Of a DNA stretch of 64,000 nt, positions 9,567 through 17,588 are shown in pieces (position 1 is the first letter of the stretch; each line of letters opens with the position of its first letter). A program made the position numbers and the translations under genes. The stretch lies in assembly GCF_000014565.1 (NCBI RefSeq), contig NC_008268.1:744001-808000 (forward strand). Direction: 5' to 3'. Below the pieces are notes generated by a model, which searched no databases, had not been told where the DNA came from, and saw only the letters and a program-made list of their open reading frames with translations. This DNA comes from Rhodococcus jostii RHA1. GTDB lineage: Bacteria; Actinomycetota; Actinomycetes; Mycobacteriales; Mycobacteriaceae.

Positions 9567-10871
9567 ATGTCGGTGTCGGTGGTTCTCGCAGGTCGGTACG
9601 AGCTGCGAGGGGTCCTGGGCCGGGGCGGACTGGCCGACGTGTACGACGGGTGGGATCAACGCCTGGCCCGGGCTGTCGCGGTGAAGGTGCTGCGCCCGGA
9701 GATGGCCTCGGAACCGCAGACCCGGCGGCGTTTCGAATCCGAGGCGCGCCTCGCCGCGACGCTGAATCACCCAAACGTCGTCGCCGTCCACGACAGCGGC
9801 GACGACCACGGTGCCCCGTACATCGTGATGGAACGCCTGCCCGGGCGGACCCTGCTCGACGACCTCCTCGCCGGCCCGCTCCCCGCCCCGCGAGCCCGGA
9901 CCATCCTCACCCAGACCCTCGACGCCCTGGGGGCCGCACACGCGGCGGGAATCCTGCACCGGGACATCAAACCGGGCAACATCCTGTTCGACGCCCACGG
10001 CACCGTGAAGGTCACCGACTTCGGCATCGCCAAGAGCGCCGACACCACCCACACCACCGCCGGGGAGGTCCTCGGCACCGTCGCCTACCTGAGCCCCGAC
10101 CGCATCACAGGAAAACCTGCCTCGGTGACCGACGACCTCTACGCCGTCGGTGTCGTCGGCTACGAAGCCCTCGCCGGCCACCGCCCCTACACCGGGGACA
10201 CAATCCTGTCGCTGGCCCACGCGATCGTCCACGGACACCACGAGCCGCTCACCGCGGTACGCCCCGACCTCGCCCCGACACTAACCACCGTGATCGAGCG
10301 CGCCCTCAGCTGCGACCCCCAGCAACGGTTCGCCACCGCCGACCAGATGCGCAACGACCTCGCGAACCCGCGCAGGATGTCGCCGCCGCCCCCGACCCGG
10401 GTGGTCACCCCTGTCCCGTCCGTTGCGGTTCCCCCGCGTCCTCCCGCACCGCCGCGTCGGTCACCGGGTGCCGGGGTGATCCTCGGCGCGGTCGCGGCGG
10501 TCCTGGTGACCATCGCACTGCTCGTCCTGGCCGTCGCGTCGCAGGACGAGGGCAGCACCACCGGGTCGACCTCGGTGCCCCCGCCGACCGCTCCCGCCCC
10601 GAGCAGCTACCTCACCCCGGCAGCGTCGCCGCCGGCCACCATGATCAGCTCCGAACCGACCGCCCCGGCACCCCAGATCGTCGCGCCGAACGGCACCGCA
10701 CCGGGCGCAGGCGTGGACACCGGCGGCGGGAACGGCAACCAGGGCGGCGGCAACCAAGGCAACGGTCAGGGCGGTCCGGGCAACGGGAACCAGGGAAACG
10801 GCAATGGAGGCAACGGAAACAGCAACGGTGGCAACAGTGGTGGCGGCCGCGGCAACGGCGGCGGGAACTGA
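9567..10871 (+). CDS. Membrane eukaryotic-type Ser/Thr protein kinase
   Basis: 434 residues. The kinase domain spans about 1-265, with the glycine loop LGRGGLADVYDG, catalytic Lys in AVAVKVLRPE, HRDIKPGNILF and DFGIAKS. A Pro-rich linker is followed by one transmembrane helix at about 300-325 (VILGAVAAVLVTIALLVLAV). An outer segment ends in a Gly/Asn/Gln-rich run (GGNGNQGGGNQGNGQGG type). This is a PknA/PknD-like layout without PASTA repeats. The low-complexity tail may contact the cell wall; that is inference. A weak stress-type promoter lies upstream. Confidence 0.92.
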   Translation: MSVSVVLAGRYELRGVLGRGGLADVYDGWDQRLARAVAVKVLRPEMASEPQTRRRFESEARLAATLNHPNVVAVHDSGDDHGAPYIVMERLPGRTLLDDLLAGPLPAPRARTILTQTLDALGAAHAAGILHRDIKPGNILFDAHGTVKVTDFGIAKSADTTHTTAGEVLGTVAYLSPDRITGKPASVTDDLYAVGVVGYEALAGHRPYTGDTILSLAHAIVHGHHEPLTAVRPDLAPTLTTVIERALSCDPQQRFATADQMRNDLANPRRMSPPPPTRVVTPVPSVAVPPRPPAPPRRSPGAGVILGAVAAVLVTIALLVLAVASQDEGSTTGSTSVPPPTAPAPSSYLTPAASPPATMISSEPTAPAPQIVAPNGTAPGAGVDTGGGNGNQGGGNQGNGQGGPGNGNQGNGNGGNGNSNGGNSGGGRGNGGGN

Positions 10872-10949
10872 ACCGACCGCCCACGGTGCTTCGCCCACCT
10901 CACGAGGAAGGGAAACGCCGCTTCCGGGAGCGTCAGAGATGGTCGATAA

Positions 10950-10997
10950 ATCCTCATCGTCACCCACGAGGTGACGCCGGACCTGACCCTGGCCACC
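10950..10997 (+). pseudogene. Short SRPBCC (GvpZ-like) relic
   Basis: The plus strand encodes [16 protein letters not shown], close to [14 protein letters not shown] in the SRPBCC domains of the GvpZ-like proteins. Only about 16 residues survive, so chance cannot be fully excluded, but HEVTPDLT is a hallmark of this subfamily. The rest of the 10872-11391 gap shows no recognisable gene. Confidence 0.5.
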
Positions 10998-11391
10998 GAA
11001 TGGCACCGACGCTCGGGATCCACACGCTCACAGGCGATCCCCTCACGGTCGTCGCGCTGACCTCTCACCGTCCGCTGCCATCAACCATCCCCCAAAGGTT
11101 CGGGCACACCACGCTGCCACCATCGAGGAGCAACGGTGGGGTCCTCGAATCTCGTCGATTTTCTACATCGGGCGGCAGACCACCCGGACCCGACGGACGC
11201 ACTCGGTCGAGGTCACCAGTGGCCGAGATTGCCTTGCCAGAGTGCCACGATGATGTACAGCGCAACAGCCAGTGGGTAGTACAGATTGCTCATCGTCGAT
11301 CACCTTCACGCGGGGCCTCTCGACATCGGCTTGCCCCACCCGGACCGGGTACCCGCGTCGATGCCGCAGTACGCCTGCCACGCCGGCCACC

Positions 11392-11679
11392 TCACGGGTC
11401 AATCCCGCCGCGGCGGGGCACGAGTTCGAACCACGCGCTCGCTCCCCCGCGCAGATGCGGCTCCGGGTAACACAGGGCGAGGCCTTGCGCATCGAACGCG
11501 GTGAACCACTCCTCCCAGGAGATGTGCTCGAGCTCGCCGGGGCGGACCGCGGCAAAGTCGATATGCAGGGCGGCTGCGGTGTCGGTGGTCGTCGCCGTTC
11601 GTGCCGGTACGCCGTGATGCGCCTGAATCCAACCGCGGATCTCGTCGTGATCGGTGGTGATGTGCCGGTGTGAGGTCAT
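11392..11679 (-). CDS. Small conserved protein of the TTDHDEIRxW family
   Basis: 95 residues. The N-terminus TSHRHITTDHDEIRGWIQAH and the ISWEEWFTAFDAQGLALCY segment match a small actinobacterial family, often mis-named 1,4-alpha-glucan branching protein, of unknown function. The sequence is complete for that family (usually 70-95 residues). It is soluble, with no signal peptide. Family members often occur in stress-response gene sets, which fits the location. Confidence 0.75.
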   Translation of the reverse strand: MTSHRHITTDHDEIRGWIQAHHGVPARTATTTDTAAALHIDFAAVRPGELEHISWEEWFTAFDAQGLALCYPEPHLRGGASAWFELVPRRGGIDP

Positions 11680-11833
11680 GTCGGATCGGTCCTGGTTGGG
11701 GGCAGTCGTACGGGATGTGGGCTCGGGTTACCCGCGACAGCGCGACCTGAACCCACCATGCGAGCCGCAAGCCGACCCCCAGATTTCCGCGTCAACAGGC
11801 ACCAGGCACAGCGATCCGGCTACGATCCGCGGT

Positions 11834-12112
11834 GTGACGCTCGGCGGTCTCACGCTGTCCCTTCTCCGGTTCCCCGACCGGCTGCTGCGCGTGCCCCGAC
11901 AGCTGGTCGAGGTGATCGCGCAATCCCATCTCGACGAGCAGGCACACACTCGGCTCGTCTACGAGCGGTTCCTCATCGCCGGCGACCGCGCCGCCGCCTA
12001 CCTGCTGGCCGACGAGAACGCGGCCCGCCGCGCCGACGCCCTGACTCGACACATCGCCGCCGTCCACCTGCTGTCGCCCGCGAGCACCAGCGGATCCGAC
12101 ACCGGGGCCTGA
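11834..12112 (+). CDS. Hypothetical small protein, possibly leaderless GTG start
   Basis: 92 residues from GTG 11834 (LGGLTLSLLRFPDRLLRVPR near the start, then RLVYERFLIAGDRAAAYLLA). No family was recognised. TACGAT at 11821-11826 would place the transcript start at the GTG, so it may be leaderless; a -35 is not clear. Codon use is typical of coding sequence. A degraded relative is found at 15186-15376, including the segment just downstream of this gene (RPNGIDPSW there PYPNGIHPA), so the original gene may have been longer and the stop here may be secondary. Confidence 0.55.
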   Translation: MTLGGLTLSLLRFPDRLLRVPRQLVEVIAQSHLDEQAHTRLVYERFLIAGDRAAAYLLADENAARRADALTRHIAAVHLLSPASTSGSDTGA

Positions 12113-12359
12113 TCCTGCTCGACGAGCAACGGGACCGCTTCTACGCGCGTCGCCACCACCGGCCGAACGGAATCGATCCCTCCTGGGCCACCTCTCATTC
12201 CGTCGGCTTGTCCGCGGTGGAAATGGTTCGACGCTCTCGCCACAGAGGACCGGATAGCGGCCGTCGTCTATTCGGGATCGGTAGTCGCCGCACGGTGGCC
12301 TCCTCCCGTGCCCGAGAAGGTTCACCGCCGGCAGCGACGGGCGCCCTGGGGCCGCTCCG

Positions 12360-12387
12360 GGTTGGAGCGCGCGTGAGCTGGGCATGC
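12360..12387 (+). promoter_or_regulatory. Possible stress promoter before the DUF4190-like gene
   Basis: GGTTGG, 14 bp, GGGCATGC lies about 75 bp upstream of the ATG at 12463. The spacing equals that of the gvp promoters, but the -10 differs at one key base (GGGCA for GGGTA). Confidence 0.35.
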
Positions 12388-12462
12388 TTTGTGTGGTGGC
12401 ACATCAAATCACGGGGTGTCCCGACAGAGCCGCACAAGGCGACCGCCGACACGGAGGTAACG

Positions 12463-12948
12463 ATGAGCAAACCACTGACCGGCCCGGGACGCGACGGCGA
12501 CCCGCGGCGCATGGAACCCGGAGTCGATAACCGCCCTGTCGACGACCGCCCTGTCGACGACCGCCCCGTCGCCGTCGCCGTCGAGGAGCGGGTGGTGACC
12601 AAGCCGGCGCGCACCAGCGCGGCCGCGGCATTCGCGCTCGCATTCAGGGTGGCCGCGTTCGTGTGTGTGTTGATCGTGATCCTGTCCCCGGTCGGGCTGG
12701 TGCTGGGCATCATCGGGTTGATCCTCGGGGTGATCGGCCTGCGGGCGGCCCGCCGGGTGGGGATCACCGGCAAGGGTGTGGCGATCGCCGGCCTGGTATT
12801 GAGCGGGCTGGCGATCGTCATCTCGATTGCCTTCGCCGCCGGGGTGGTCACCGTCCTCAACAACGACAGCGCCGTCGATCGGATCGAACAGGAAGTGGAC
12901 AAGATGCGCGACACAGTCCCCGACAACGTCGAGGTCCCGCAGCCCTGA
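12463..12948 (+). CDS. DUF4190-like membrane protein
   Basis: 161 residues from ATG 12463, with GGAGGT just upstream. The N-terminal ~50 residues are polar and contain a repeated NRPVDDRPVDDRPVAV stretch. Two or three hydrophobic helices follow: about 65-95 (PVGLVLGIIGLILGVIGLRA) and about 105-130 (AIAGLVLSGLAIVISIAFAA), then a short charged tail. The GLILGVIGLRAARR and KGVAIAGLVLS pattern is typical of DUF4190 proteins. Function is unknown. Confidence 0.75.
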   Translation: MSKPLTGPGRDGDPRRMEPGVDNRPVDDRPVDDRPVAVAVEERVVTKPARTSAAAAFALAFRVAAFVCVLIVILSPVGLVLGIIGLILGVIGLRAARRVGITGKGVAIAGLVLSGLAIVISIAFAAGVVTVLNNDSAVDRIEQEVDKMRDTVPDNVEVPQP

Positions 12949-13022
12949 CACCGCCCACAGCATCGGGCGCATCAAAAACAGTCCACCGATGAGTGTGGGA
13001 CTCATCTGCCCTCGATCCTCTT

Positions 13023-13418
13023 TTATTCGAACGCGCGTCGGCAGCGGTCGATCATGTCCTCGGCACGGCGCCGGAAATCGGTCACGTTCACGCCGTCGAG
13101 TAGTTCGCCGAGGACGTCGAGTTCGGTGAGCCACCAGCCCATCTCTTCGATGCCGTCCTGTCGGCTGGGGCAACAGTGACTGAACCGCAGAACCGACCGC
13201 GAGTGACCGTCACTGGTGATGTCCCACCGCAGCACGATCTCCCCGCAGGCGTACTCGAGCAGGTTGGGCGGCCGGGCACGGCACGCCATGCCCGTGCCGA
13301 CGCATTCGGGATGCAGCCGGCGAAGGACCCGCCACACCTCGTCACAGTTGTGGTGCAGACGGCGCTCGAGATGCAGCCGGTAGCGCCCGTTCTCGGTGAC
13401 GGTGACGATATCGGTCAT
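13023..13418 (-). CDS. AHSA1-like SRPBCC protein
   Basis: 131 residues. The start RYRLHLERRLHHNCDEVWRV and the end GWWLTELDVLGELLDGV match AHSA1/SRPBCC proteins, which form a hydrophobic ligand-binding cavity. It is shorter than the GvpZ-like SRPBCC proteins and has no charged tail. The strong GGTTAC-N14-GGGTAGTC element about 65 bp upstream suggests it is co-regulated with the gvp operons. Confidence 0.75.
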   Translation of the reverse strand: MTDIVTVTENGRYRLHLERRLHHNCDEVWRVLRRLHPECVGTGMACRARPPNLLEYACGEIVLRWDITSDGHSRSVLRFSHCCPSRQDGIEEMGWWLTELDVLGELLDGVNVTDFRRRAEDMIDRCRRAFE

Positions 13419-13481
13419 CGGCGGACAACCTCCGGCGCCCCGACCTTCGGATCAAAGTTAATCTTTCGCCGCGACTACCCA

Positions 13482-13509
13482 GGTTTGCGCGCGCGTAACC
13501 GACTGCGCG
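13482..13509 (-). promoter_or_regulatory. Putative SigB/SigF-type promoter of the AHSA1-like gene
   Basis: The minus strand reads GGTTAC, 14 bp, GGGTAGTC. It is the only non-gvp site in the window with a full GGGTAGTC -10 and the exact 14-bp gap. Confidence 0.65.
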
Positions 13510-13561
13510 GGCTGCGGGCCCACCCTGACACGCACGACCCGGGGTCCCACCCACGAATGGG

Positions 13562-14105
13562 CTAACTGGTCAGTTGCGCGGTGTCTGCTCGCGCCTGCTG
13601 GGCTGCCTGTCGTTCGAGCCCGTAGCAGCCCGAACGCGAACCCGTTCTCGCCCGGTGTGGTGCCGGTCCGGGCACCGAGCGTGCGGAGGGTCTCGGCGGC
13701 CACGACGCTGTCCTGGTGCTCGCTCAGCACCGTCTGAATCTTCTTGTATTCGGCGGCCTTCTTTGTGGTCTTCTTCTTACCGAGGACCGGCCTGGCGAGT
13801 TCGGCGGCGTAGCGGGCCCGCTTGGCGGCCTTCCGCGCCCGATGCAGCGCCGCGTCATCGGTGTCGGCGACCACGGCAATCAATCTCTTGTCCGCCTTGC
13901 GCCCGGCCTTGCGGGTCGCCTTGCGGATGGAACGGGAATCGGCGGGCGCGATGAACGGTGGGCCGGTGCGGCACTGCGCCAATACGGCCATCAGTGCCCG
14001 GTAGCGGCCGCTGTCGAGGACCGCCATCGCATGCTCGAGGTGACGGTGTTGCTCGGCGAGCAGATCACCGTCTTCCCCATCCCAAAACCGTAGGGTCGGC
14101 GCACT
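13562..14105 (-). pseudogene. CHAD-domain protein, 5'-truncated and frameshifted
   Basis: The C-terminal half of a CHAD domain is readable: LHRARKAAKRARYAAEL and KIQTVLSEHQDSVVAAETL. CHAD (conserved histidine alpha-helical) domains bind polyphosphate and are usually about 250-300 residues, often after a CYTH domain; here only about 170 residues remain. The frame is open upstream of the first ATG (14027) to about 14105, then stops beside the broken gvpF at 14117. Near 13625 a one-base shift changes FAFG-YGLERQAAQQARA into a run-on; the original stop was probably at 13562. Confidence 0.75.
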
Positions 14106-14116
14106 CTGTCAGCGCT

Positions 14117-14305
14117 CTACAGAGCGAAAAGTGCCGGGGTGCGGAGATGCCGCCGTGTGCGACGATCTTGATCGGGGTGTCGTGGATGCCGGTGGCGCCG
14201 TCTTCGGGTTCCACGTCCGCGGGCTGATGCCTGTGCGTTGATCCCGGCGGCCGGAGCAGCCTCGTTGTTGTCGTCGGGGGTGTCGGTGTGGTCTGTGGAG
14301 GTCAC
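14117..14305 (-). pseudogene. Broken gvpF (mini-locus 3)
   Basis: It begins [20 protein letters not shown] at ATG 14305, overlapping the gvpA stop, like the gvpF at 8621. After about 20 residues a frameshift occurs. A second frame then gives ADVEPEDGATGIHDTPIKIV, matching [20 protein letters not shown] of the intact copy. It ends after about 60 residues where the truncated CHAD gene begins. The junction looks like a deletion fusing the two genes tail to tail. Confidence 0.85.
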
Positions 14306-14664
14306 TTCCGCCTCCGGCGGCGTTCGGGTTCGCGTTCGCTTCCAGATCCGCTGAGCAGCTCACTGAGCGTTTCCCCGACGCCCTCGAGGACACCTTTGGT
14401 CTTGGACTTCGTGCTGCCGCTGCCCTTGATGTCGGAGACGACGTCGGTCAGGCCCTTGGGTTCGCTGCCGATCTCGAGCCGGTTCACCGCCTCCGCGAAA
14501 CGCAGGTACGTGTCGACACTGGCCACGACGATGCGGGCGTCGATCGTCAACAGTTCGATCCCGACCAGCGAGACCCGCACGTACGCGTCGATGACCAGGC
14601 CCTTGTCCAGGATGGTGTCGATGACGTCGGCCAGGCTGCTCGAGCTCGGTCCGCCTGTGGTCAT
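14302..14664 (-). CDS. gvpA: Gas vesicle structural protein GvpA (mini-locus 3)
   Basis: 120 residues, GvpA core intact, almost identical to the copy at 8618 including the short Arg/Lys-rich tail. AAGGAG lies 8 nt before ATG 14664. The shared promoter lies about 155 bp upstream. Because its gvpF is destroyed, this copy is an orphan, yet its own sequence shows no decay. Confidence 0.92.
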   Translation of the reverse strand: MTTGGPSSSSLADVIDTILDKGLVIDAYVRVSLVGIELLTIDARIVVASVDTYLRFAEAVNRLEIGSEPKGLTDVVSDIKGSGSTKSKTKGVLEGVGETLSELLSGSGSEREPERRRRRK

Positions 14665-14817
14665 AGCTGCGCTCCTTGTTTCCGGCTCCCGGAGGTTTTC
14701 GGTTGGGCGCTGCGCTTGCGGGGTGGCTCGTCACTGCGCCTGCGAGGCGGTCGTTCCTCGGCTGCTCTGCCGTCTCGTTGCCCTCGTGCGAGTGCCGGTG
14801 CGGTCCACCCCCGACCG

Positions 14818-14845
14818 GACTACCCGTAACAGCTCATCTTCAACC
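14818..14845 (-). promoter_or_regulatory. Putative SigB/SigF-type promoter of gvp mini-locus 3
   Basis: The minus strand reads GGTTGA, 14 bp, GGGTAGTC and then CGGT. Core and gap match the other gvp sites. Confidence 0.7.
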
Positions 14846-15185
14846 GGTGAAAAACCGGAACTGACTGGGAAATTCGTACGTGTGGCGGATGGACGAACGG
14901 GCCGCCTGGTCGGTTCCCGGTGATCGTCAACCGGGTGCGAGCCGCGTTTAGGGGCTGGTGTCCGAGTTGAGCGGCACGGCACCGGTCGCCCTCGTCCTCC
15001 CCCTCGTTCTCGGGCTGTTGCTAAGCCCGCCGGGAGGTTGCGCCGTAGCGAAGTTCCGGGCACGAAACTAACGGGACAAAGGATTAGTGACCCCCTGAAC
15101 ATCGACGTCGCCCTGCTCCTGCTTCTACTCCTCGGAGCACTCGCCGCCGCCGCGGCTACGCAGACCATCGTCAGGCAGACCAGCA

Positions 15186-15376
15186 AACGAGCGCCTGCTG
15201 GTCGACGGCGATCGCGCCGCCGCCCTCCTCGACGACGAGGCGCTGCGCCCGCGCCCGAGGGAGCATTATTCGTCGGCAACGACGCATGCAGCAGGACGCC
15301 CTCGCCTTCACGCAACAGCGGGCCCGGTTCGGTCAAAAACGGCCCCCGTACCCGAACGGCATCCACCCGGCCGCGG
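15186..15376 (+). pseudogene. Degenerate relative of the 11834 gene
   Basis: One frame gives NERLLVDGDRAAALLDDEA, close to YERFLIAGDRAAAYLLADE of the 11834 gene. About 100 bp later another frame gives TQQRARFGQKRPPYPNGIHP, close to the DEQRDRFYARRHHRPNGIDP encoded just after the 11834 gene. Order and spacing agree, so this is a decayed duplicate. The remaining stretches of 14846-15644 hold nothing else recognisable. Confidence 0.5.
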
Positions 15377-15644
15377 ATGACAGCCGAAGATCGGTGTCAC
15401 CGGCGGTCCACCGCATCGCGCGGAAAAGCCGAGGCGATCCGGTTCCGGTATTCCTCGGTCCCTCGAAGGAGACAGCAGTCGGCTCGGGGCCGGTAACCGC
15501 GCCGTCGCTGGCGGGGCGGTTGCCACCACGGGCGGTGACCAGCACCCGAAACCGACCAACGGGGTCACCCGGGATCTGCGCACTCTACGGTGGCCCCAGC
15601 GTCGGTCGATGTAACGGCACACGACGGAGGCCGATGATCGACAT

Positions 15645-16058
15645 ATGGACGAGAGACGACGCCCGGACCCGGACACCGCGCTGGGTTACCTCGAGCGGTT
15701 ACCCGCTCTCGTGTTGCTCGAGCGGTTGCCGGTGCCCGTCCTCGCGGTGCAACACGACGGTGTCGTCGTGTACTCGAACCGGGCGTTCGAGCGGATGCTC
15801 GACTATCCACCGAACGAGGTCGATAGCCAGTTGATCGGTGATCTGATGCAGACGGCGTCCCCGGGCCCGTCGGCCGTGGCCGAGCTACGGGAGAGCGCCG
15901 GGAAACTCGTCGCGTTGACGCATCGAGACGGCTCGACCGTTCGCGCATTCGTCAGCGAGTCGGTGCTCGAGCGTCACGACGACCCCGTCACGCTCGTCTG
16001 CTTCCACGACGTCACCGAATTGCTGTGGGATGGTGCTCCCGCAAAGGATTTCGGTTGA
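15645..16058 (+). CDS. Stand-alone PAS domain protein
   Basis: 137 residues. A single PAS fold spans about 25-130 (LERLPVPVLAVQHDGVVVYS at the start, then the RAFERMLDYPPNEV segment). No output domain follows, so it may act as a partner of another sensor or be a truncated sensor kinase or diguanylate cyclase. The stop at 16058 comes soon after the PAS fold. Such short PAS proteins are frequent in Rhodococcus stress islands. Confidence 0.7.
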   Translation: MDERRRPDPDTALGYLERLPALVLLERLPVPVLAVQHDGVVVYSNRAFERMLDYPPNEVDSQLIGDLMQTASPGPSAVAELRESAGKLVALTHRDGSTVRAFVSESVLERHDDPVTLVCFHDVTELLWDGAPAKDFG

Positions 16059-16190
16059 CGTTCCACACCAGCCACTCGGTCATCCCAACGGTCCGGGACT
16101 CGGAGCCCGTCTCAGCCGAGAGCAGTTCCTGATCCAGTGGTCGAATAGCGACGGTGGTGTCACGTCGGTGCAGTGTTCGGCGCTGAATCC

Positions 16191-16217
16191 GGTTTCCGCG
16201 GATCGACCCGGGGGTAC
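16191..16217 (+). promoter_or_regulatory. Possible SigF-type promoter at the start of the 16227 gene
   Basis: GGTTTC, 15 bp, GGGTAC fits the SigF/SigB pattern well. It would start transcription at about 16224, right at the ATG codons at 16223/16227, implying a leaderless or near-leaderless message. Confidence 0.5.
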
Positions 16218-16226
16218 TTGCGATGT

Positions 16227-17126
16227 ATGGGTGCACGAGCGAGAACGGGCGGCCGGACACCCTCGCACCGAGGCGGCACAGTCGGCCACGGCACGACCAC
16301 CGGCGGCGACAACCCGACCACCACAACCAAGCCGAAGGCCCGAGCATCCACGGCGGCGAAAAGGTTCGCGGCGACCGCCACAACCGAGGCGGGGCGGCTG
16401 CCGCGCAGGCGTCCGGCCGCCGCGACATCGACCAGAGCCACCTCGCGGCGCAGCAGCCCACGGACGGCGGAGCCGACGCCACGACCGAAGCGAACGGACA
16501 CCGCCGCCGCGTCGGCCTCGGGCACACCCCGTCGGCGGCGCGCCGACGGCGAGGAGTCCTCCGGGCGTGCGCCGGCGCGGGCCACCACCGCGAAGCCGGC
16601 GGCCCGCACACATCCCCGAGGTGAGGGGCCGCGCACGTCCGCGCACCCGCGGTCCACCGCACCGACTCGCACAAGCCGACCGGACTCGTCAGCGAAGGAC
16701 ACCGACCGCGGCGGGTCCGCCGACACCACCCCGGGCCTGGTGTCGCGGTCGGTCGAGGCCGCCATCGAATGGCTCAAAACCCACCTTCACCGGCTGCTGG
16801 AGGCGGCGCGAGACCGCGGCGCCATGCTGACGGACAAAATCCAACAAAAGATCCAGGAGTGGATCAAAACCCTCGTCGACGAGGTCGCGCACGGCGGGGT
16901 GGGCATGCAAGCCGGACTCGAGGGCGTTCGGGCCGCCCTGACGGGCAAGAATCCGGTGTGGGCGGCGATCAAAGGACTGGCCTCCGGATTGAGCACCAAG
17001 GCCAAGATCGCCCTGCTCCTCCTCCTGACCCTCGGACTCCTCCTCGGGCCGGTACTGCTCGTGGTCCTGCTGCTGGCCCTGCTTGTCATGGCGATCGTCG
17101 CGGCGGTGCGGGCCGCCGCAGGCTGA
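16227..17126 (+). CDS. Basic low-complexity protein with C-terminal membrane segment
   Basis: 299 residues from ATG 16227; an upstream in-frame ATG at 16173 is possible but lies before the likely promoter. The first ~170 residues are rich in Arg, Thr, Ala, Pro and Ser. A helical region follows (AIEWLKTHLHRLLEAARDRG, KIQQKIQEWIKTLVDEVAHG), then one long hydrophobic segment near the end (LLLLTLGLLLGPVLLVVLLL). No known family was recognised. It may be a membrane-anchored protein with a polycationic cytoplasmic arm. It lies directly before gvp cluster B on the same strand. Confidence 0.6.
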   Translation: MGARARTGGRTPSHRGGTVGHGTTTGGDNPTTTTKPKARASTAAKRFAATATTEAGRLPRRRPAAATSTRATSRRSSPRTAEPTPRPKRTDTAAASASGTPRRRRADGEESSGRAPARATTAKPAARTHPRGEGPRTSAHPRSTAPTRTSRPDSSAKDTDRGGSADTTPGLVSRSVEAAIEWLKTHLHRLLEAARDRGAMLTDKIQQKIQEWIKTLVDEVAHGGVGMQAGLEGVRAALTGKNPVWAAIKGLASGLSTKAKIALLLLLTLGLLLGPVLLVVLLLALLVMAIVAAVRAAAG

Positions 17127-17440
17127 CCTGATCGACGGGCGGGCAGTACCGATTTCGTGAGCAGGCGGCACACGACGCTCCACAAAAAAATTCATCGCGA
17201 CATTCCGCAACCATGCGATTCCGTCCAATTCCGTTTGCACAAGAACCCCCACGGAACGACCGTTAAGTACTTAATTCCCCTGCACGGCAACATCTCCGAG
17301 AGGTAATGCCATGCGCGGCCGCAACGGTTCGACACGGTCGCTGCAGGAGGCTCCGGGATCATCGACGGCCGGACTTTCTGCACGAGTGGATGCAGAAACG
17401 GGGCATCCGTGGGGTCGGCCGGAGTAGTGGTTGTGCTGGT

Positions 17441-17468
17441 GATTGAGCGTTCCCGGGTTGGGGTAGTC
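17441..17468 (+). promoter_or_regulatory. Putative SigB/SigF-type promoter of gvp cluster B
   Basis: GATTGA, 14 bp, GGGTAGTC about 120 bp before the gvpY-like start. Identical core and gap to the cluster A and mini-locus 2 sites. Confidence 0.72.
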
Positions 17469-17492
17469 AAAAAACGCGCACCCCTACCGCGC

Positions 17493-17539
17493 ACGGTCTT
17501 GCGGCACATCTCCGAAACGGTCCTGCGGCACATCTCCGA
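17493..17539 (+). repeat. Tandem 23-bp repeat in the gvp cluster B leader
   Basis: ACGGTC-Y-TGCGGCACATCTCCGA occurs at 17493-17515 and 17517-17539 with one mismatch (period 24 bp). A shorter echo, CAACATCTCCGAGAGG, lies near 17286. The pair sits between the promoter and the first start codon, so it would be in the 5' untranslated RNA or act as a DNA operator. Not seen before the other gvp loci. Confidence 0.65.
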
Positions 17540-17588
17540 GGTTGGCGAGAGGTGCTAGGTGACCACTCGGCAAAAAAGGGGTTCCACG

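Noticed and set aside
11272..11277. GGGTAG near 11274 (also 7537 and 26364) as further stress promoters
   Set aside because: No -35-like element at the 14-bp distance seen in the gvp sites.
9650..11470. 606-codon plus-strand frame overlapping the kinase gene
   Set aside because: Shadow of the kinase in another frame with Arg/Pro-rich composition; no domain.
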